Made by a program: the position numbers and the translations under genes
Notes under the pieces: model-generated
Database searches by the model: none
What the model was told of the DNA's origin: nothing
Seen by the model: the letters and a program-made list of their open reading frames with translations, nothing else
From: CAZFMJ01 sp964520045
GTDB lineage: Bacteria; Elusimicrobiota; Elusimicrobia; Elusimicrobiales; CAZFMJ01
DNA length: 64,000 nucleotides
Reading direction: 5' to 3'
NCBI GenBank assembly: GCA_964520045.1
Contig: CAZFMJ010000003.1
Span: forward strand, 27,283-91,282
Part shown: one piece after another, positions 24,394-33,171 of the stretch
Position numbering within the stretch: the first letter of the stretch is position 1
Layout: each line of letters opens with the position of its first letter

Positions 24394-24479
24394 GGAGAGG
24401 GTGGGATTTGAACCCACGAGGGTCGTAAAACCCTACAGGTTTTCGAGACCTGCTGTTTAAACCGCTCACACACCTCTCC
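24390..24479 (-). tRNA. tRNA-Ser (anticodon CGA)
   Basis: On the minus strand the 5' and 3' ends GGAGAGG and CCTCTCC pair as the acceptor stem, followed by G and an encoded CCA. The anticodon arm is CAGGT-CTCGAAA-ACCTG, giving anticodon CGA. A long variable arm (AGGGTTTTACGACCCT) marks a class II tRNA, and the T arm has GTGGGTTCAAATCCCAC. It reads UCG codons. Length 90 bases with CCA. Confidence 0.93.
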
Positions 24480-24593
24480 GTTCACGCAAGACTGCCGACC
24501 ACAAAGTAACTTGAAAGTCGAAAACAGAAAGTTTGCTGCCGATAAATCCAATCGCTTTTCCGCAGTCAAATCTTTATTTCCTATTACCGATTG

Positions 24594-24649
24594 CTCTCCG
24601 CTTTCAGCGGAGGGCGAGATCTCGCCAAAATTTGCCGGCAAATTTTGGC
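24594..24649. repeat. Palindromic cassette after the second tRNA-Ser gene
   Basis: Same order as the cassette at 24327: CTCCGC-TTTCA-GCGGAG (24596-24612), GGCGAGATCTCGCC (24613-24626) and a perfect 26-base palindrome with arms GCCAAAATTTGCC / GGCAAATTTTGGC (24624-24649). Only one base differs in the shared part, at the centre of the long palindrome. The GGCGGATCCGCC end of the first cassette is missing here. Confidence 0.85.
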
Positions 24650-24736
24650 GGAGAGGGTGGGATTTGAACCCACGAAAGGTTATTCACCTTTACCGGTTTT
24701 CAAGACCGGCTCCTTAAACCGCTCGGACACCTCTCC
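24646..24736 (-). tRNA. tRNA-Ser (anticodon UGA)
   Basis: Acceptor strands GGAGAGG and CCTCTCC with an encoded CCA, anticodon arm CCGGT-CTTGAAA-ACCGG giving anticodon UGA, a long variable arm (AAAGGTGAATAACCTTT) and a T arm with GTGGGTTCAAATCCCAC. It reads UCA and probably other UCN codons. It is 166 bases from the CGA gene on the same strand and the two share the acceptor and T arms, so they arose by duplication. Confidence 0.93.
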
Positions 24737-24754
24737 TATCAACTGCCAGCAAGA

Positions 24755-24782
24755 AAGCGATAAGCAGTAAGTCATAAGCAAG
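24755..24782. repeat. Heptad array of the AAGNNRT type
   Basis: Four units in phase: AAGCGAT, AAGCAGT, AAGTCAT, AAGCAAG. It lies in the 170-base gap before the exported beta-rich protein gene, which otherwise holds only AT-rich sequence. Confidence 0.5.
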
Positions 24783-24906
24783 AGTTTTAACTGCCCACAT
24801 GCTCATCTTCAGCCCATCAGCCTGCCTTATTATTTTACAAAATAGATGACATATAGCTCTTGTTTTTGTAATCTATTATCTACACGCTCAATATAGCACA
24901 CAAACT

Positions 24907-25767
24907 ATGCGCGCATTTATTTTATTCTTCAGCCTGTTTTTACTTTTACCTTCCGCCTCAAGAGCATGGTGGCTGCAGAATGACTATTCTTTCGGAGACA
25001 ACACTTTCAGGGCCGATTCTCTTTCGGTGTTTGCCAATATTTCCACCCGCGCCGTGGCTGGAATAAATACAGCAGCCTACAAAGACGGCGGTTATCAAGG
25101 CAGCGTATATTCCCTGCGCCTGCCGCTTTCCTTTTCATGGCCCGGCTGTCTTGTTTCAATTAAACCGTTTTATTACCCTAGAACATCCAATGCCGCCACT
25201 ACCGCCAAAGGCTTGACGCTTCAAACGCTGTTTCCGATTGACAGAGATAACGAGGGCAGTTACTCGAATCTCATGCTTTCCATATCCGCCGCGAATCAGC
25301 GCCTAAACACGGCGTCCGCCGCCGGAGCCGTCAGCCGCAAATCCTTTTCCGAAGGCTCCATCGATACGCAGTTTGAAAAAACCTTTTATAATGAATTTTT
25401 CTTTCTGGCTTCAGTCTCCGCATTCCATCATTTCAGGAACGCCGGAGATGAAAGACTTCTTCTGCCCGCACTTGACCATTCGGATATGGCGTTTCTTTCA
25501 AGCGTGAGGCCGTTGACCGAATCCCCTTCATGGATGGCGGGATTTCAGTTCGCGCGCAACATGGAACCCGATTCAGACAGCCATGTCTACATCGGATACC
25601 AGCGCGTAGCCATGACCAGAAACATCGACAACGCCAATTCCGCAATGGCAGGCGTAAAGATAAAACTGCTGGAAGCGCATCTTTTTGATTTTACTTATAA
25701 CTGGTGGAAGCCCGACAACAGCAAAGCGCGTAATTATTACAGGTTGCTGTTGAGACTTTTCTTTTAA
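24907..25767 (+). CDS. Exported beta-rich protein, possible outer-membrane barrel
   Basis: 286 residues. Signal peptide at residues 1-19 (FILFFSLFLLLPSASRA). The rest has no cysteine-rich or catalytic motif but many short alternating segments such as VYSLRLPLSFSW, SNLMLSISAANQR and HVYIGYQRVAMTR, and the chain ends in RLLLRLFF with a terminal Phe, which is typical of outer-membrane beta-barrels inserted by BamA. I do not recognise a named family. The histidine kinase gene follows after 14 bases, so the two are probably cotranscribed. Confidence 0.7.
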   Translation: MRAFILFFSLFLLLPSASRAWWLQNDYSFGDNTFRADSLSVFANISTRAVAGINTAAYKDGGYQGSVYSLRLPLSFSWPGCLVSIKPFYYPRTSNAATTAKGLTLQTLFPIDRDNEGSYSNLMLSISAANQRLNTASAAGAVSRKSFSEGSIDTQFEKTFYNEFFFLASVSAFHHFRNAGDERLLLPALDHSDMAFLSSVRPLTESPSWMAGFQFARNMEPDSDSHVYIGYQRVAMTRNIDNANSAMAGVKIKLLEAHLFDFTYNWWKPDNSKARNYYRLLLRLFF

Positions 25768-25781
25768 GCGAGGATATTATC

Positions 25782-27392
25782 ATGGCGCAGCAGGCGCAGG
25801 AAAATCTTGAAATGCTTGTGATGATAAGCAGACTGCTCTCTTCAAAACTGGATTTAGGAGAACTGCTTACCACCGTAATGCAGCTTGCGACGGACGTGGT
25901 GGGAGCCGAAAGAGCGTCTCTTTTTCTGCTTGATGAGACGACAAATGAATTATATTTTGACGTAGCCCTGGGCCTTGAGCCCGACCTGCCGACCATACGG
26001 CTTAAAATCGGAGAAGGAATAGCCGGCCTGTGCGCCAAAGAAAGAAAGCCTATAATTATAAACGATACGGCCAATGACCCGCGCCATTCCCAAAAAGTGG
26101 ACCAGGAAAGCGGTTTTGTAACCCGCTCAATAATGTCGTGCCCCATGATAATGAAGGGCCGGATTCTGGGCGTTGTTCAGGCTATAAATCATATAGACGG
26201 TCCATTCACCGAAAAAGACCAGCGCAATTTTGAGGCATTCGCGGCGCAAGCCGCCATTGCCATAGAAAACGCAAGGCTTTTCGCTTCAATAAATGAAGAA
26301 AAGCGCAGACTGCAGGTGGTATTCCGCCAGACACGGGAAGGGATGGTGGTCACAAACACAGATAATCACATAGTTTTGGTGAACGATGTCGCCCAGCTGT
26401 ATTTCGGCCGGCAATTCGACAAAACCATGAAAGAAGCGATTTCCGGAATGGAAATAAAACCGGCCTATGATGAAATACTCTCCTCCCCTGAAAACATCGT
26501 GCGCTTTGAGCTTACCAGAGAAAAACCGAAAAAACTGCTGCTGGACGGCTCCGCCATACGTCTTTTCATGCAGAAAGAAGACGGAAAGCCCGAACCCGAA
26601 GGATGGTTATGGATGTTTCGCGACGTAACGCAGGCCCGCGCCGAAGAAAAAATGTCCCGCAATTTTCTTTCACTGATATCGCATAAGCTTAAAACCCCGC
26701 TGGCTCCCATAAACGGCTATTCGCAGATGCTGTTGGACGACACGAAAGCCGGGCAGCTCACTGATTTTGCAAAAAAAGCGATCTTGGCCATAAACCAGCA
26801 GGGCATGAAGCTCGCCCATCTGGTAGAAATGCTTCTCAATTATATAACCATAGAAGAGCTTGATTCGGGCAATCTTAGAAAATCGCAGTTTGATATCAGC
26901 GAACCTCTGAAGGAAGCGGTTTCAAGCATGTCCTCCCGATTGGAAGCCGCAAAGGTAAAATGCGAATTAAAGGATGCGGACACGCCTCTTACCGCAACGG
27001 GCGATTCATATCTTATGCGGGAAGTATTCAGGGCCGTTATAGACAATGCCGTAAAATTCAACCAGTCTCCGGAAAAAAATGTGATGATTTCCTGCTGTCA
27101 CAACGGAAACACCGCCCTTATTTCAATAGCGGACAACGGTCCGGGAATCCCCCCCGAGGAACTGGAAAAGATTTTTGATAAATTCTATCAGGTGGAATCT
27201 TCTTTTACCGGACAGGTGGAGGGCTGGGGACTTGGTTTGGCATTTACAAAAAAAGTAGTTGAGGCTCACTGCGGACGAATAATCGTCAAATCCCAGCTCC
27301 AAAAAGGATCAATTTTTACCATCACGCTGCCTATTGTAAAATCCTCTCCCGCACCTGCGGCGCCGTCCCCCGATCCCCAGCCCCCGTCATAA
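25782..27392 (+). CDS. GAF-PAS sensor histidine kinase
   Basis: 536 residues, soluble. Residues about 20-165 form a GAF domain (FLLDETTNELYFDVALG, IVV region GEGIAGLCAKERKPIII); residues about 180-290 a PAS-like domain; the phosphoacceptor helix is SLISHKLKTPLAPINGYSQ near residue 300; the ATPase part has the N box DNAVKFN, G1 DNGPGIPPEEL and G2 GWGLGLAFTK. No receiver domain is attached and no response regulator is adjacent; the CheY-like gene at 44.8 kb is a possible partner only by being in the window. The input may be a small ligand bound by the GAF domain. Confidence 0.9.
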   Translation: MAQQAQENLEMLVMISRLLSSKLDLGELLTTVMQLATDVVGAERASLFLLDETTNELYFDVALGLEPDLPTIRLKIGEGIAGLCAKERKPIIINDTANDPRHSQKVDQESGFVTRSIMSCPMIMKGRILGVVQAINHIDGPFTEKDQRNFEAFAAQAAIAIENARLFASINEEKRRLQVVFRQTREGMVVTNTDNHIVLVNDVAQLYFGRQFDKTMKEAISGMEIKPAYDEILSSPENIVRFELTREKPKKLLLDGSAIRLFMQKEDGKPEPEGWLWMFRDVTQARAEEKMSRNFLSLISHKLKTPLAPINGYSQMLLDDTKAGQLTDFAKKAILAINQQGMKLAHLVEMLLNYITIEELDSGNLRKSQFDISEPLKEAVSSMSSRLEAAKVKCELKDADTPLTATGDSYLMREVFRAVIDNAVKFNQSPEKNVMISCCHNGNTALISIADNGPGIPPEELEKIFDKFYQVESSFTGQVEGWGLGLAFTKKVVEAHCGRIIVKSQLQKGSIFTITLPIVKSSPAPAAPSPDPQPPS

Positions 27393-27398
27393 CAAGAA

Positions 27399-27455
27399 GG
27401 TAGATGGTAAACGGTAAAACAAATTTTCTTCCGTCTATCGTCTTCCTTCTTCTGA
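27399..27455. repeat. Inverted pair of heptad arrays after the kinase gene
   Basis: GGTAGAT, GGTAAAC and GGTAAAA run in phase at 27399-27419. After nine bases the opposite strand pattern follows (TTCCGTC, TATCGTC, TTCCTTC at 27429-27449). The forward units begin seven bases after the kinase stop and put stop codons in all three forward frames. Confidence 0.7.
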
Positions 27456-27478
27456 GGACGCAATTGAACTTGTTACTT

Positions 27479-27512
27479 TTGTGCTTCTGTTGCCTCTTTT
27501 GCCTCCGCTGCT
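27479..27512. repeat. Nonamer array (GC step every nine bases)
   Basis: TTCTGTTGC, CTCTTTTGC and CTCCGCTGC follow each other; the GC dinucleotide recurs at 27483, 27492, 27501 and 27510. It lies in the non-coding gap between the kinase and transpeptidase genes. The rest of the gap to 27651 holds the transpeptidase leader and nothing else I recognise. Confidence 0.55.
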
Positions 27513-27651
27513 GTCTTCATAGGTCTTTTTGCCCAATCCCCGATAGGTCTAAAAATTTTCACAAAAGCGCCTAAGGACCCATGTAAAAACCGGCGGCTGA
27601 TTGTACAATTTACTCATTGATAGCCAAGGCTATCACCACAAGGAGAAATAG

Positions 27652-28503
27652 ATGAAAACCATACCAGCTTTAATTTTTGCGGCAACATTTACGGGCTTTG
27701 CCTCGGCGGGCCAGATAACGCCGAGTTTTGACACAGCGGTAAAAACACAGACCGCGCTTCCTGCCCTGCTCAATAGCGCGCAGCTGCCCCTGCCGGTTCC
27801 GCAAACGGCGGTATATGCTTCTTCCTATGAATCTGGAGCTCTTACGGAGGAATTGGAGCGCGCCGGATACCAAATTACAGCCAGCGGGGTGCGTTACGGC
27901 GTTCCTTATGTAGGGATTAAGATGCCAGTAGGTTTTAAGATTTACGCTTTCTGCCGTGAAATTCCAAGCCTGAAGAATCAGGCTGAATTATGCAAAAAAC
28001 AGCTTGGCTTTTTTAATACTATCAATCCCTTTTATGAAAAAACCAGCACATCCCAGCCATGGTCAATAGAAGCCGATATCCTTAAAATTCCCATGGACTT
28101 AAACCAGGCGCCGGAAATATTCCCGTCTTATAACTCATCTCTGTCCGGATATCCGAAATATCTCCACATAGACGCCGGAAAGAGTTATCTGGCGCTTTAT
28201 GAAAGCGGCCAAATGGTTAAAATCTATCCTATTTCCGCGGGAGCAAAAGGACACACTACCCCGTCTTTTACATTTAAGATAGGCTTTAAAGACGCCAAAT
28301 ACTGGTCCAGAACATACGGTGGAGAAATGCCATGGTCGCTGCAGATTAACGGCGGATACTTCATACATGGAGGAGCATTGCCGGGCCAGGCTGATTCGCA
28401 CGGCTGTATAAGAATGCTGGTTGAAGACGCTAAAGAGCTGTTTTATCTGGTGGATGCAGGAACGCCGGGCATAGTGACCAGAACCCAGCCGGACAATAAT
28501 TGA
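27652..28503 (+). CDS. L,D-transpeptidase (YkuD family)
   Basis: 283 residues. Signal peptide at residues 1-19 (ending GFASAG). The catalytic YkuD domain occupies about residues 165-280, with the signature FIHGGALPGQADSHGCIRM, where the Cys is the nucleophile and the His pair completes the site. These enzymes cross-link peptidoglycan stem peptides or attach proteins to it in the periplasm. The N-terminal 140 residues are not a known LysM or peptidoglycan-binding domain that I can see. AAGGAG lies before the ATG. Confidence 0.9.
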   Translation: MKTIPALIFAATFTGFASAGQITPSFDTAVKTQTALPALLNSAQLPLPVPQTAVYASSYESGALTEELERAGYQITASGVRYGVPYVGIKMPVGFKIYAFCREIPSLKNQAELCKKQLGFFNTINPFYEKTSTSQPWSIEADILKIPMDLNQAPEIFPSYNSSLSGYPKYLHIDAGKSYLALYESGQMVKIYPISAGAKGHTTPSFTFKIGFKDAKYWSRTYGGEMPWSLQINGGYFIHGGALPGQADSHGCIRMLVEDAKELFYLVDAGTPGIVTRTQPDNN

Positions 28504-28511
28504 TTGGGGAC

Positions 28512-28640
28512 GGTAAATGGTAGAAGGTAGATGGTAAACGGTAACCATACTGCCGGTCACAAGATTCAGAACTCCAAGTTCACAACCTTCCGCCGTTGTT
28601 TGTTCTCTGTTGCTCTTTATACTTTGTGTTACCGTCTACC
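28512..28640. repeat. Inverted heptad arrays between the transpeptidase and xdh genes
   Basis: Five forward units (GGTAAAT, GGTAGAA, GGTAGAT, GGTAAAC, GGTAACC) span 28512-28546, starting eight bases after the transpeptidase stop. The opposite orientation, GTTACC-GTCTACC, lies at 28628-28640 and supplies the stop codon and last residues of the convergent xanthine-dehydrogenase-type gene. About 80 bases of T/C-rich sequence lie between. Confidence 0.75.
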
Positions 28641-30938
28641 CTTTGTTTTAATGATTTCCCGTAAAACTTTATCGGGCGTGAACGGCGGCTCGTAAAGCCT
28701 TATGCCTGCGGCGTCATAAATGGCGTTTGCAATGGCCGGCTGGGGCCCGTTTATTCCTATCTCGGAGACAGATTTTGCGCCGAACGGGCCGTTCGGCTCA
28801 TAGGTGGGAATAATAATGGTTTTTATACGGGGAGCGTCTTTTGTGTTGAATATCTTATATCTTCTGAAAGTCCCGTTGTTCATCGCGCCGGAAGGCGAAA
28901 ACTCCATCTCTTCGGTCAGCGCATAAGATATGCCGTTTAAAACAGCCCCGTCATTCTGACCTTCCGCAAGAGCCGGATTAATAGCCGTGCCGCAGTCAAC
29001 CGCCGCTACATAATCAAGGATCCTCACTTTTCCGGTCTCCATATCCACTTCAATATCGGCAAAATGCGCCGCAAACGGAGGCGGAGAAGTCTGGGCCGTA
29101 TGCGAGGCGGAGGCCGTTATCTGATGCTGGTCATGATAATAAAGCGAGGTATTCGCGACCTCGGACAAAGAGCAGGATTTTCCTGATTTTGAAACTACTT
29201 TTCCGGCTTCCAGCGCAAGATTTTCCGCTTTTTCATCCAATATTCCTTCGGCAGTCTTGAGTATCATTACCCGGACTTTCTCCGCAGTTTTTTTTACCGC
29301 ATTACCCGAAATGAAGGTGGTGGAAGAAGCATACGCTCCCACATCAAACGGCGTGATATCGGTGTCGGAAGAAAGAACTATAATATCCTCTGTTTTGACT
29401 CCCAGAACTTCGGCCGCAATCTGGGCAAGTATGGTGTCGGAACCGGTGCCGAGGTCGGTCGCGCCTATAAGTAAATTAAACGAGCCGTCTTCATTCATTT
29501 TTATCGTTGCGCAGGCCATGTCGACTTCGGGAATCCCTGAACCCTGCATAAGGCACGCCATGCCGAGCCCTCTTCTGACCGCGCCGGTCTGATTTGCGTA
29601 TTTTTTCTTTTTTTCATGCCAGCCTATAGCCTTAATCCCCTGCTCTATCGCCTCAAAAAGGCCGCTTGAAGTTATTTTCTGCTCAACGCCTTCCCTCCCC
29701 TCGCCCATTGCCTTAAAAACAGGGGAACTCTCTCCTTCCCGTATATAATTTTTCTTTCTGAATTCCAGCTTGTCCATGCCGATGATTTCAGCCATTACAT
29801 CCATATGGCTTTCCCATGCAAAAAAACCCTGGCTTGCGCCGTATCCCCTGTACGCTCCGGCCACGGGAAGATTGGTATACGCGGTCTTTCCTATAAATCT
29901 GGTGTTTTTGGCCTGATACATGGGAAGCGTATGAGAGCCGGAACACATCATAACGGTAAGGGCATGCGAGCCGTACGCTCCGTTGTTCATACATATTTCC
30001 ATATGGGCGTCCGTTATCGTCCCGTCTTTTTTCACGCCGGTTTTAAGTTTCACGACCGAAGGATGCCTTGTCCTTGAGGATATAAAGGTCTCCCTTCTGG
30101 TATATTCAATTTTCACAGGGCTCCGGCTGGCGATGGAAAGAGCCGCGCAGATATCCTCAATAACTATCTCCTGCTTGGAGCCGAATCCCCCGCCGATTCT
30201 CGGCTTTATGACGCGGATATTTTTAACGGGGATATTGAGGGCATAGCCCACTATCCGCCTTACATGAAATGGCACCTGCGTGGAGGTCCTTATCACCAGC
30301 CGTCCCTGCGGATCAAAATATGTTATCGCGGTATGAGGCTCAAGCGCGCAATGCTGGGCATATTGGGTTTTATATTCGCGCTCAACCGTAAAATCAGCCT
30401 CGGAGAACCATTCCGACTCCTTTACCTCAAACTCGTATTTAGCGCAGATATTATGTTTTGCGTCCGGGATATTTTTTGCGTCTTCCTCGTCATGGATAAC
30501 GGGGGCGCCTTCCCTCATGGCTTCAATAGGATCAAAAACAGCCGGCAGAATTTCGTATTCCACTTTTATTTTATCCAAAGCCTCCTGCGCCGCTTCGGAA
30601 GTCTCCGCGGCCACCGCCGCTACCCTGTCGCCTACAAACCTCACTTTGCTGTCAAGGATAACGCTGTCATACGGAGACGGCTCGGGGTAGCCCTGCCCGG
30701 CTTTTGTATGCGGGAAGCGGGGCGTATTTTTATAGGTAAGAACGGCTTTTACTCCGGGGGTTTTCTCGGCTGAACTTATGTCGATTTTTTTTATACGCGC
30801 ATGCGCATGCGGACTCCAGAGTATCCTGCCTATGAGCAGACCTTTCAGTTCAACATCATCCGCGAACTCGGCGGTTCCGCACGCAAGCCCGAGCGCGTCT
30901 ATTTTGTTAACGCTTTTATTGACGGTTTTAAATTCCAT
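28629..30938 (-). CDS. Xanthine-dehydrogenase-family molybdopterin subunit, orphan
   Basis: 769 residues, normal length for the large subunit. Cofactor-binding signatures are RIGGGFGSKQEIV, GAYRGYGASQGFFAWE and ATDLGTGSDTILAQIA; the conserved active-site Glu is in KSVSEIGINGP near residue 730. Enzymes of this family hydroxylate purines, aldehydes or aromatic substrates with water and pass electrons through separate FAD and [2Fe-2S] subunits. Neither is adjacent, as the upstream gene is mlaD. The substrate cannot be told. The stop codon lies inside a heptad repeat, and the final KTKGRR is encoded by it. Confidence 0.88.
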   Translation of the reverse strand: MEFKTVNKSVNKIDALGLACGTAEFADDVELKGLLIGRILWSPHAHARIKKIDISSAEKTPGVKAVLTYKNTPRFPHTKAGQGYPEPSPYDSVILDSKVRFVGDRVAAVAAETSEAAQEALDKIKVEYEILPAVFDPIEAMREGAPVIHDEEDAKNIPDAKHNICAKYEFEVKESEWFSEADFTVEREYKTQYAQHCALEPHTAITYFDPQGRLVIRTSTQVPFHVRRIVGYALNIPVKNIRVIKPRIGGGFGSKQEIVIEDICAALSIASRSPVKIEYTRRETFISSRTRHPSVVKLKTGVKKDGTITDAHMEICMNNGAYGSHALTVMMCSGSHTLPMYQAKNTRFIGKTAYTNLPVAGAYRGYGASQGFFAWESHMDVMAEIIGMDKLEFRKKNYIREGESSPVFKAMGEGREGVEQKITSSGLFEAIEQGIKAIGWHEKKKKYANQTGAVRRGLGMACLMQGSGIPEVDMACATIKMNEDGSFNLLIGATDLGTGSDTILAQIAAEVLGVKTEDIIVLSSDTDITPFDVGAYASSTTFISGNAVKKTAEKVRVMILKTAEGILDEKAENLALEAGKVVSKSGKSCSLSEVANTSLYYHDQHQITASASHTAQTSPPPFAAHFADIEVDMETGKVRILDYVAAVDCGTAINPALAEGQNDGAVLNGISYALTEEMEFSPSGAMNNGTFRRYKIFNTKDAPRIKTIIIPTYEPNGPFGAKSVSEIGINGPQPAIANAIYDAAGIRLYEPPFTPDKVLREIIKTKGRR

Positions 30939-30952
30939 TTTTCCGTTGTTTT

Positions 30953-31078
30953 TTCTTTTGCTTTTTTGCTTCCTCTGCTTCTGCGGCTTCAGTTGCTTCC
31001 ATGGCCGCGCCCCGCGGCGCGTCCGCGGGCAGGCGTTTGCGTCCCTTGCTTCCTTTGCTTCTTTTGCCTCCGTTGCTG
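30953..31078. repeat. Two nonamer arrays between mlaD and xdh
   Basis: TGC-containing 9-base units recur with GC at 30960, 30968, 30977, 30986 and 30995, and again at 31039, 31048, 31057, 31066 and 31075. Typical units are CCTTTGCTT and CTTTTGCCT. Between them lies a GC-rich stretch with CGCGCCCCGCGGCGCG. The region is not coding on the strand of the flanking genes. Confidence 0.65.
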
Positions 31079-31083
31079 TGGTT

Positions 31084-32400
31084 CTATTTTGAACTACTAC
31101 GGCCTTTCATTCCGGCGGAGCTGAAACTGACCAGTCCGAGCAGATACGCAATATCCTTGTCTTCAAAGGTCACATTGGCGGTATACTGAACGCGCTTTGT
31201 TTCCCGTAAGTCATTTACCCGGGCGCCCAAAGCGACAAACCTGTTTAATTTTACCTCCGCCCCGATATCATATTCCGTATGATCAAACCGCCTGCCTTCT
31301 ACTATCCTGTTTCTCGCGAAATCAAAAGCTTCGGCAAGAAGAACGATCCTGTCCCAGTCTTTATTCGCATGGAACGGCCTGTATTTTATGCCTGCGCCCC
31401 CGGACCCGCGGGTGATGCCCGCATAAAGATCAAAGGCGTCGTATTCCCAGCCGAGCTGGGCGTCTATTCTATTCTTCCTTTCATAATCCGTCGCCTTGGG
31501 CATGTCGGAAGGATTGCCGAAATTGGAAACGCCGAGATAATAATATCTGCCCTCGCGCGGATATATTTTTACGCCGATATCTCCCCTTGAGGCCTTTGCA
31601 AGCGGTTCATATCTGTTTCTGTACTGCCAGTATGTCCTGAATGAATTAATTCTGCCCAAAACGTCTTTTGCCGAAGCTGAAGCCTCCTTGAAATTGCTCA
31701 GGGTCTCGGTGACATTGTCTTTTACTTTTTCGTCGCTTACCAAAGCCCCGATTGTGCCGGTTCCGGAATTTATTTTGGTCACCAGCGTGTCTACTTTCGA
31801 CAAAAGAGAATCCAGCTTCTCTGAAACAGAATCCAGCCGCGACATGGCGTTCTCCATATGCGGCCCCGAATCGCCCACAATATCATTTATCCTAGCCGTG
31901 GTTTCTCTGATATTGGAAAGGGTGGCATTAAGACTTTCGCCGATTCCGCTTTCTCCGCCTACGTCGTCCAGAAGCTTTTGCAGACTGCCTAAAGCCTGGG
32001 CAAGCGATTTGTCCAGCGGAACGGTATCCTCGCCCTTGACCGTGCTTCCGGCCGGAATTATTCCCGCCGACGGAGTCCCTTGGTCTATCTGAAGAAACTT
32101 GCTTCCTATAATACTGGTGGAGCCTATTGTGAATCTGGCATTTCTGTATATTTTCATGTCCTCATAGATCGAAAGCTCAACAACCACTTTATCTTCTTTT
32201 ATGCTGATTTTTTTCACCTTTCCGGCTTCCACTCCGGAAAGTTTCACCAGAGATTTATCAGGAAGGCCCGCCACATCCCCAAACACCGCATAAATATCGT
32301 ACCGCCTGTATATGGAAAAATCCCCCAGCAGAAAGATAGCGGCGGCCAGCAAGGCAAGGCCTGCCAGCATGAAAAGCCCTACTTTTGTCTCATTGGTCAT
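31084..32400 (-). CDS. mlaD: MlaD-like MCE protein with a C-terminal beta-rich domain
   Basis: 438 residues. One N-terminal membrane helix (LFMLAGLALLAAAIFLLGDF), an MCE domain at about residues 35-115 (VFGDVAGLPDKSLVKLSGVE, GSTSIIGSKFLQID), a long coiled-coil part (about 130-260) and then about 150 residues of strand-rich sequence with RYYYLGVSNFG, AQLGWEYDAFDLYAGITRG and DIAYLLGLVSF. MCE proteins form tubes that move lipids across the periplasm for the MlaFE pump. Escherichia coli MlaD is about 180 residues and lacks the C-terminal part. It could contact the outer membrane directly. The gene overlaps mlaF by 11 bases. Confidence 0.88.
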   Translation of the reverse strand: MTNETKVGLFMLAGLALLAAAIFLLGDFSIYRRYDIYAVFGDVAGLPDKSLVKLSGVEAGKVKKISIKEDKVVVELSIYEDMKIYRNARFTIGSTSIIGSKFLQIDQGTPSAGIIPAGSTVKGEDTVPLDKSLAQALGSLQKLLDDVGGESGIGESLNATLSNIRETTARINDIVGDSGPHMENAMSRLDSVSEKLDSLLSKVDTLVTKINSGTGTIGALVSDEKVKDNVTETLSNFKEASASAKDVLGRINSFRTYWQYRNRYEPLAKASRGDIGVKIYPREGRYYYLGVSNFGNPSDMPKATDYERKNRIDAQLGWEYDAFDLYAGITRGSGGAGIKYRPFHANKDWDRIVLLAEAFDFARNRIVEGRRFDHTEYDIGAEVKLNRFVALGARVNDLRETKRVQYTANVTFEDKDIAYLLGLVSFSSAGMKGRSSSK

Positions 32401-33166
32401 ATTCGTCCAAATCCCGCAGTTTCATTTTTATGGGACCGGCGCTTGAGCCTTCCATAAACTGCCTGACATGCGCATTAGCGGTGGTCTTGAATTTTTCAGG
32501 AGTATCCGTCAGCAGAAACTTCCCATCGTAAAGCATGGCTATTCTGTCGGATATTTTATAGGCCGATTTTATATTATGCGTCACGACTATCGAAGCGATG
32601 CCCAGCTTCAGCTTTAAATCCGATATAAGATCGTTTATGATATCCGACATTATCGGGTCAAGACCCGTCGTAGGCTCATCATACAAAATAAACTCGGGCT
32701 CAGTCGCGATGGCGCGGGCCAAAGCCACGCGTTTTTTCATTCCGCCGGAAAGCTCCGAAGGAGGCATGTCTTCCACCCCTTTTAATCCCACCAATGCCAG
32801 TTTCTCCGAAGCGATACGTCTATACTGAGACGGCGGGATATCCGTCAGATACTTCAGGCCGAAAGCCACATTTTCGCCCACCGTAAGAGAGTCAAAAATA
32901 GCGCCCTCCTGAAAAAGATATCCGAATTTTTTTCTGACCGAAGCAAGCTTGTATTCATCCGTTATGCCGGAAATATCTTCGCCGTTTACTATTATCCGCC
33001 CGCTGTCAGGCTTTAAAAGCCTTATTATGCATTTTATAAAAGTGCTTTTTCCGGAGCCGGACCCTCCCATGATGCTCACTATTTCTCCTTCCTTAAGGGA
33101 AAGAGAAACCCCTTTAAGCACCTGCCGGTCCCCGAATTTTTTATATAAATCAACTACTTCAATCAT
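32390..33166 (-). CDS. mlaF: Lipid transport ABC ATPase, MlaF type
   Basis: 258 residues with Walker A MGGSGSGKST, signature LSGGMKKRVALARAIA and Walker B EFILYDEPTTGLD. It drives the MlaE permease for transport of phospholipids or other lipids between membranes. Its start lies only five bases after the stop of the restriction subunit gene, and no Shine-Dalgarno sequence is visible there, so translation probably depends on the upstream gene or on the original junction having been lost. Confidence 0.93.
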   Translation of the reverse strand: MIEVVDLYKKFGDRQVLKGVSLSLKEGEIVSIMGGSGSGKSTFIKCIIRLLKPDSGRIIVNGEDISGITDEYKLASVRKKFGYLFQEGAIFDSLTVGENVAFGLKYLTDIPPSQYRRIASEKLALVGLKGVEDMPPSELSGGMKKRVALARAIATEPEFILYDEPTTGLDPIMSDIINDLISDLKLKLGIASIVVTHNIKSAYKISDRIAMLYDGKFLLTDTPEKFKTTANAHVRQFMEGSSAGPIKMKLRDLDEYDQ

Positions 33167-33171
33167 TTACA

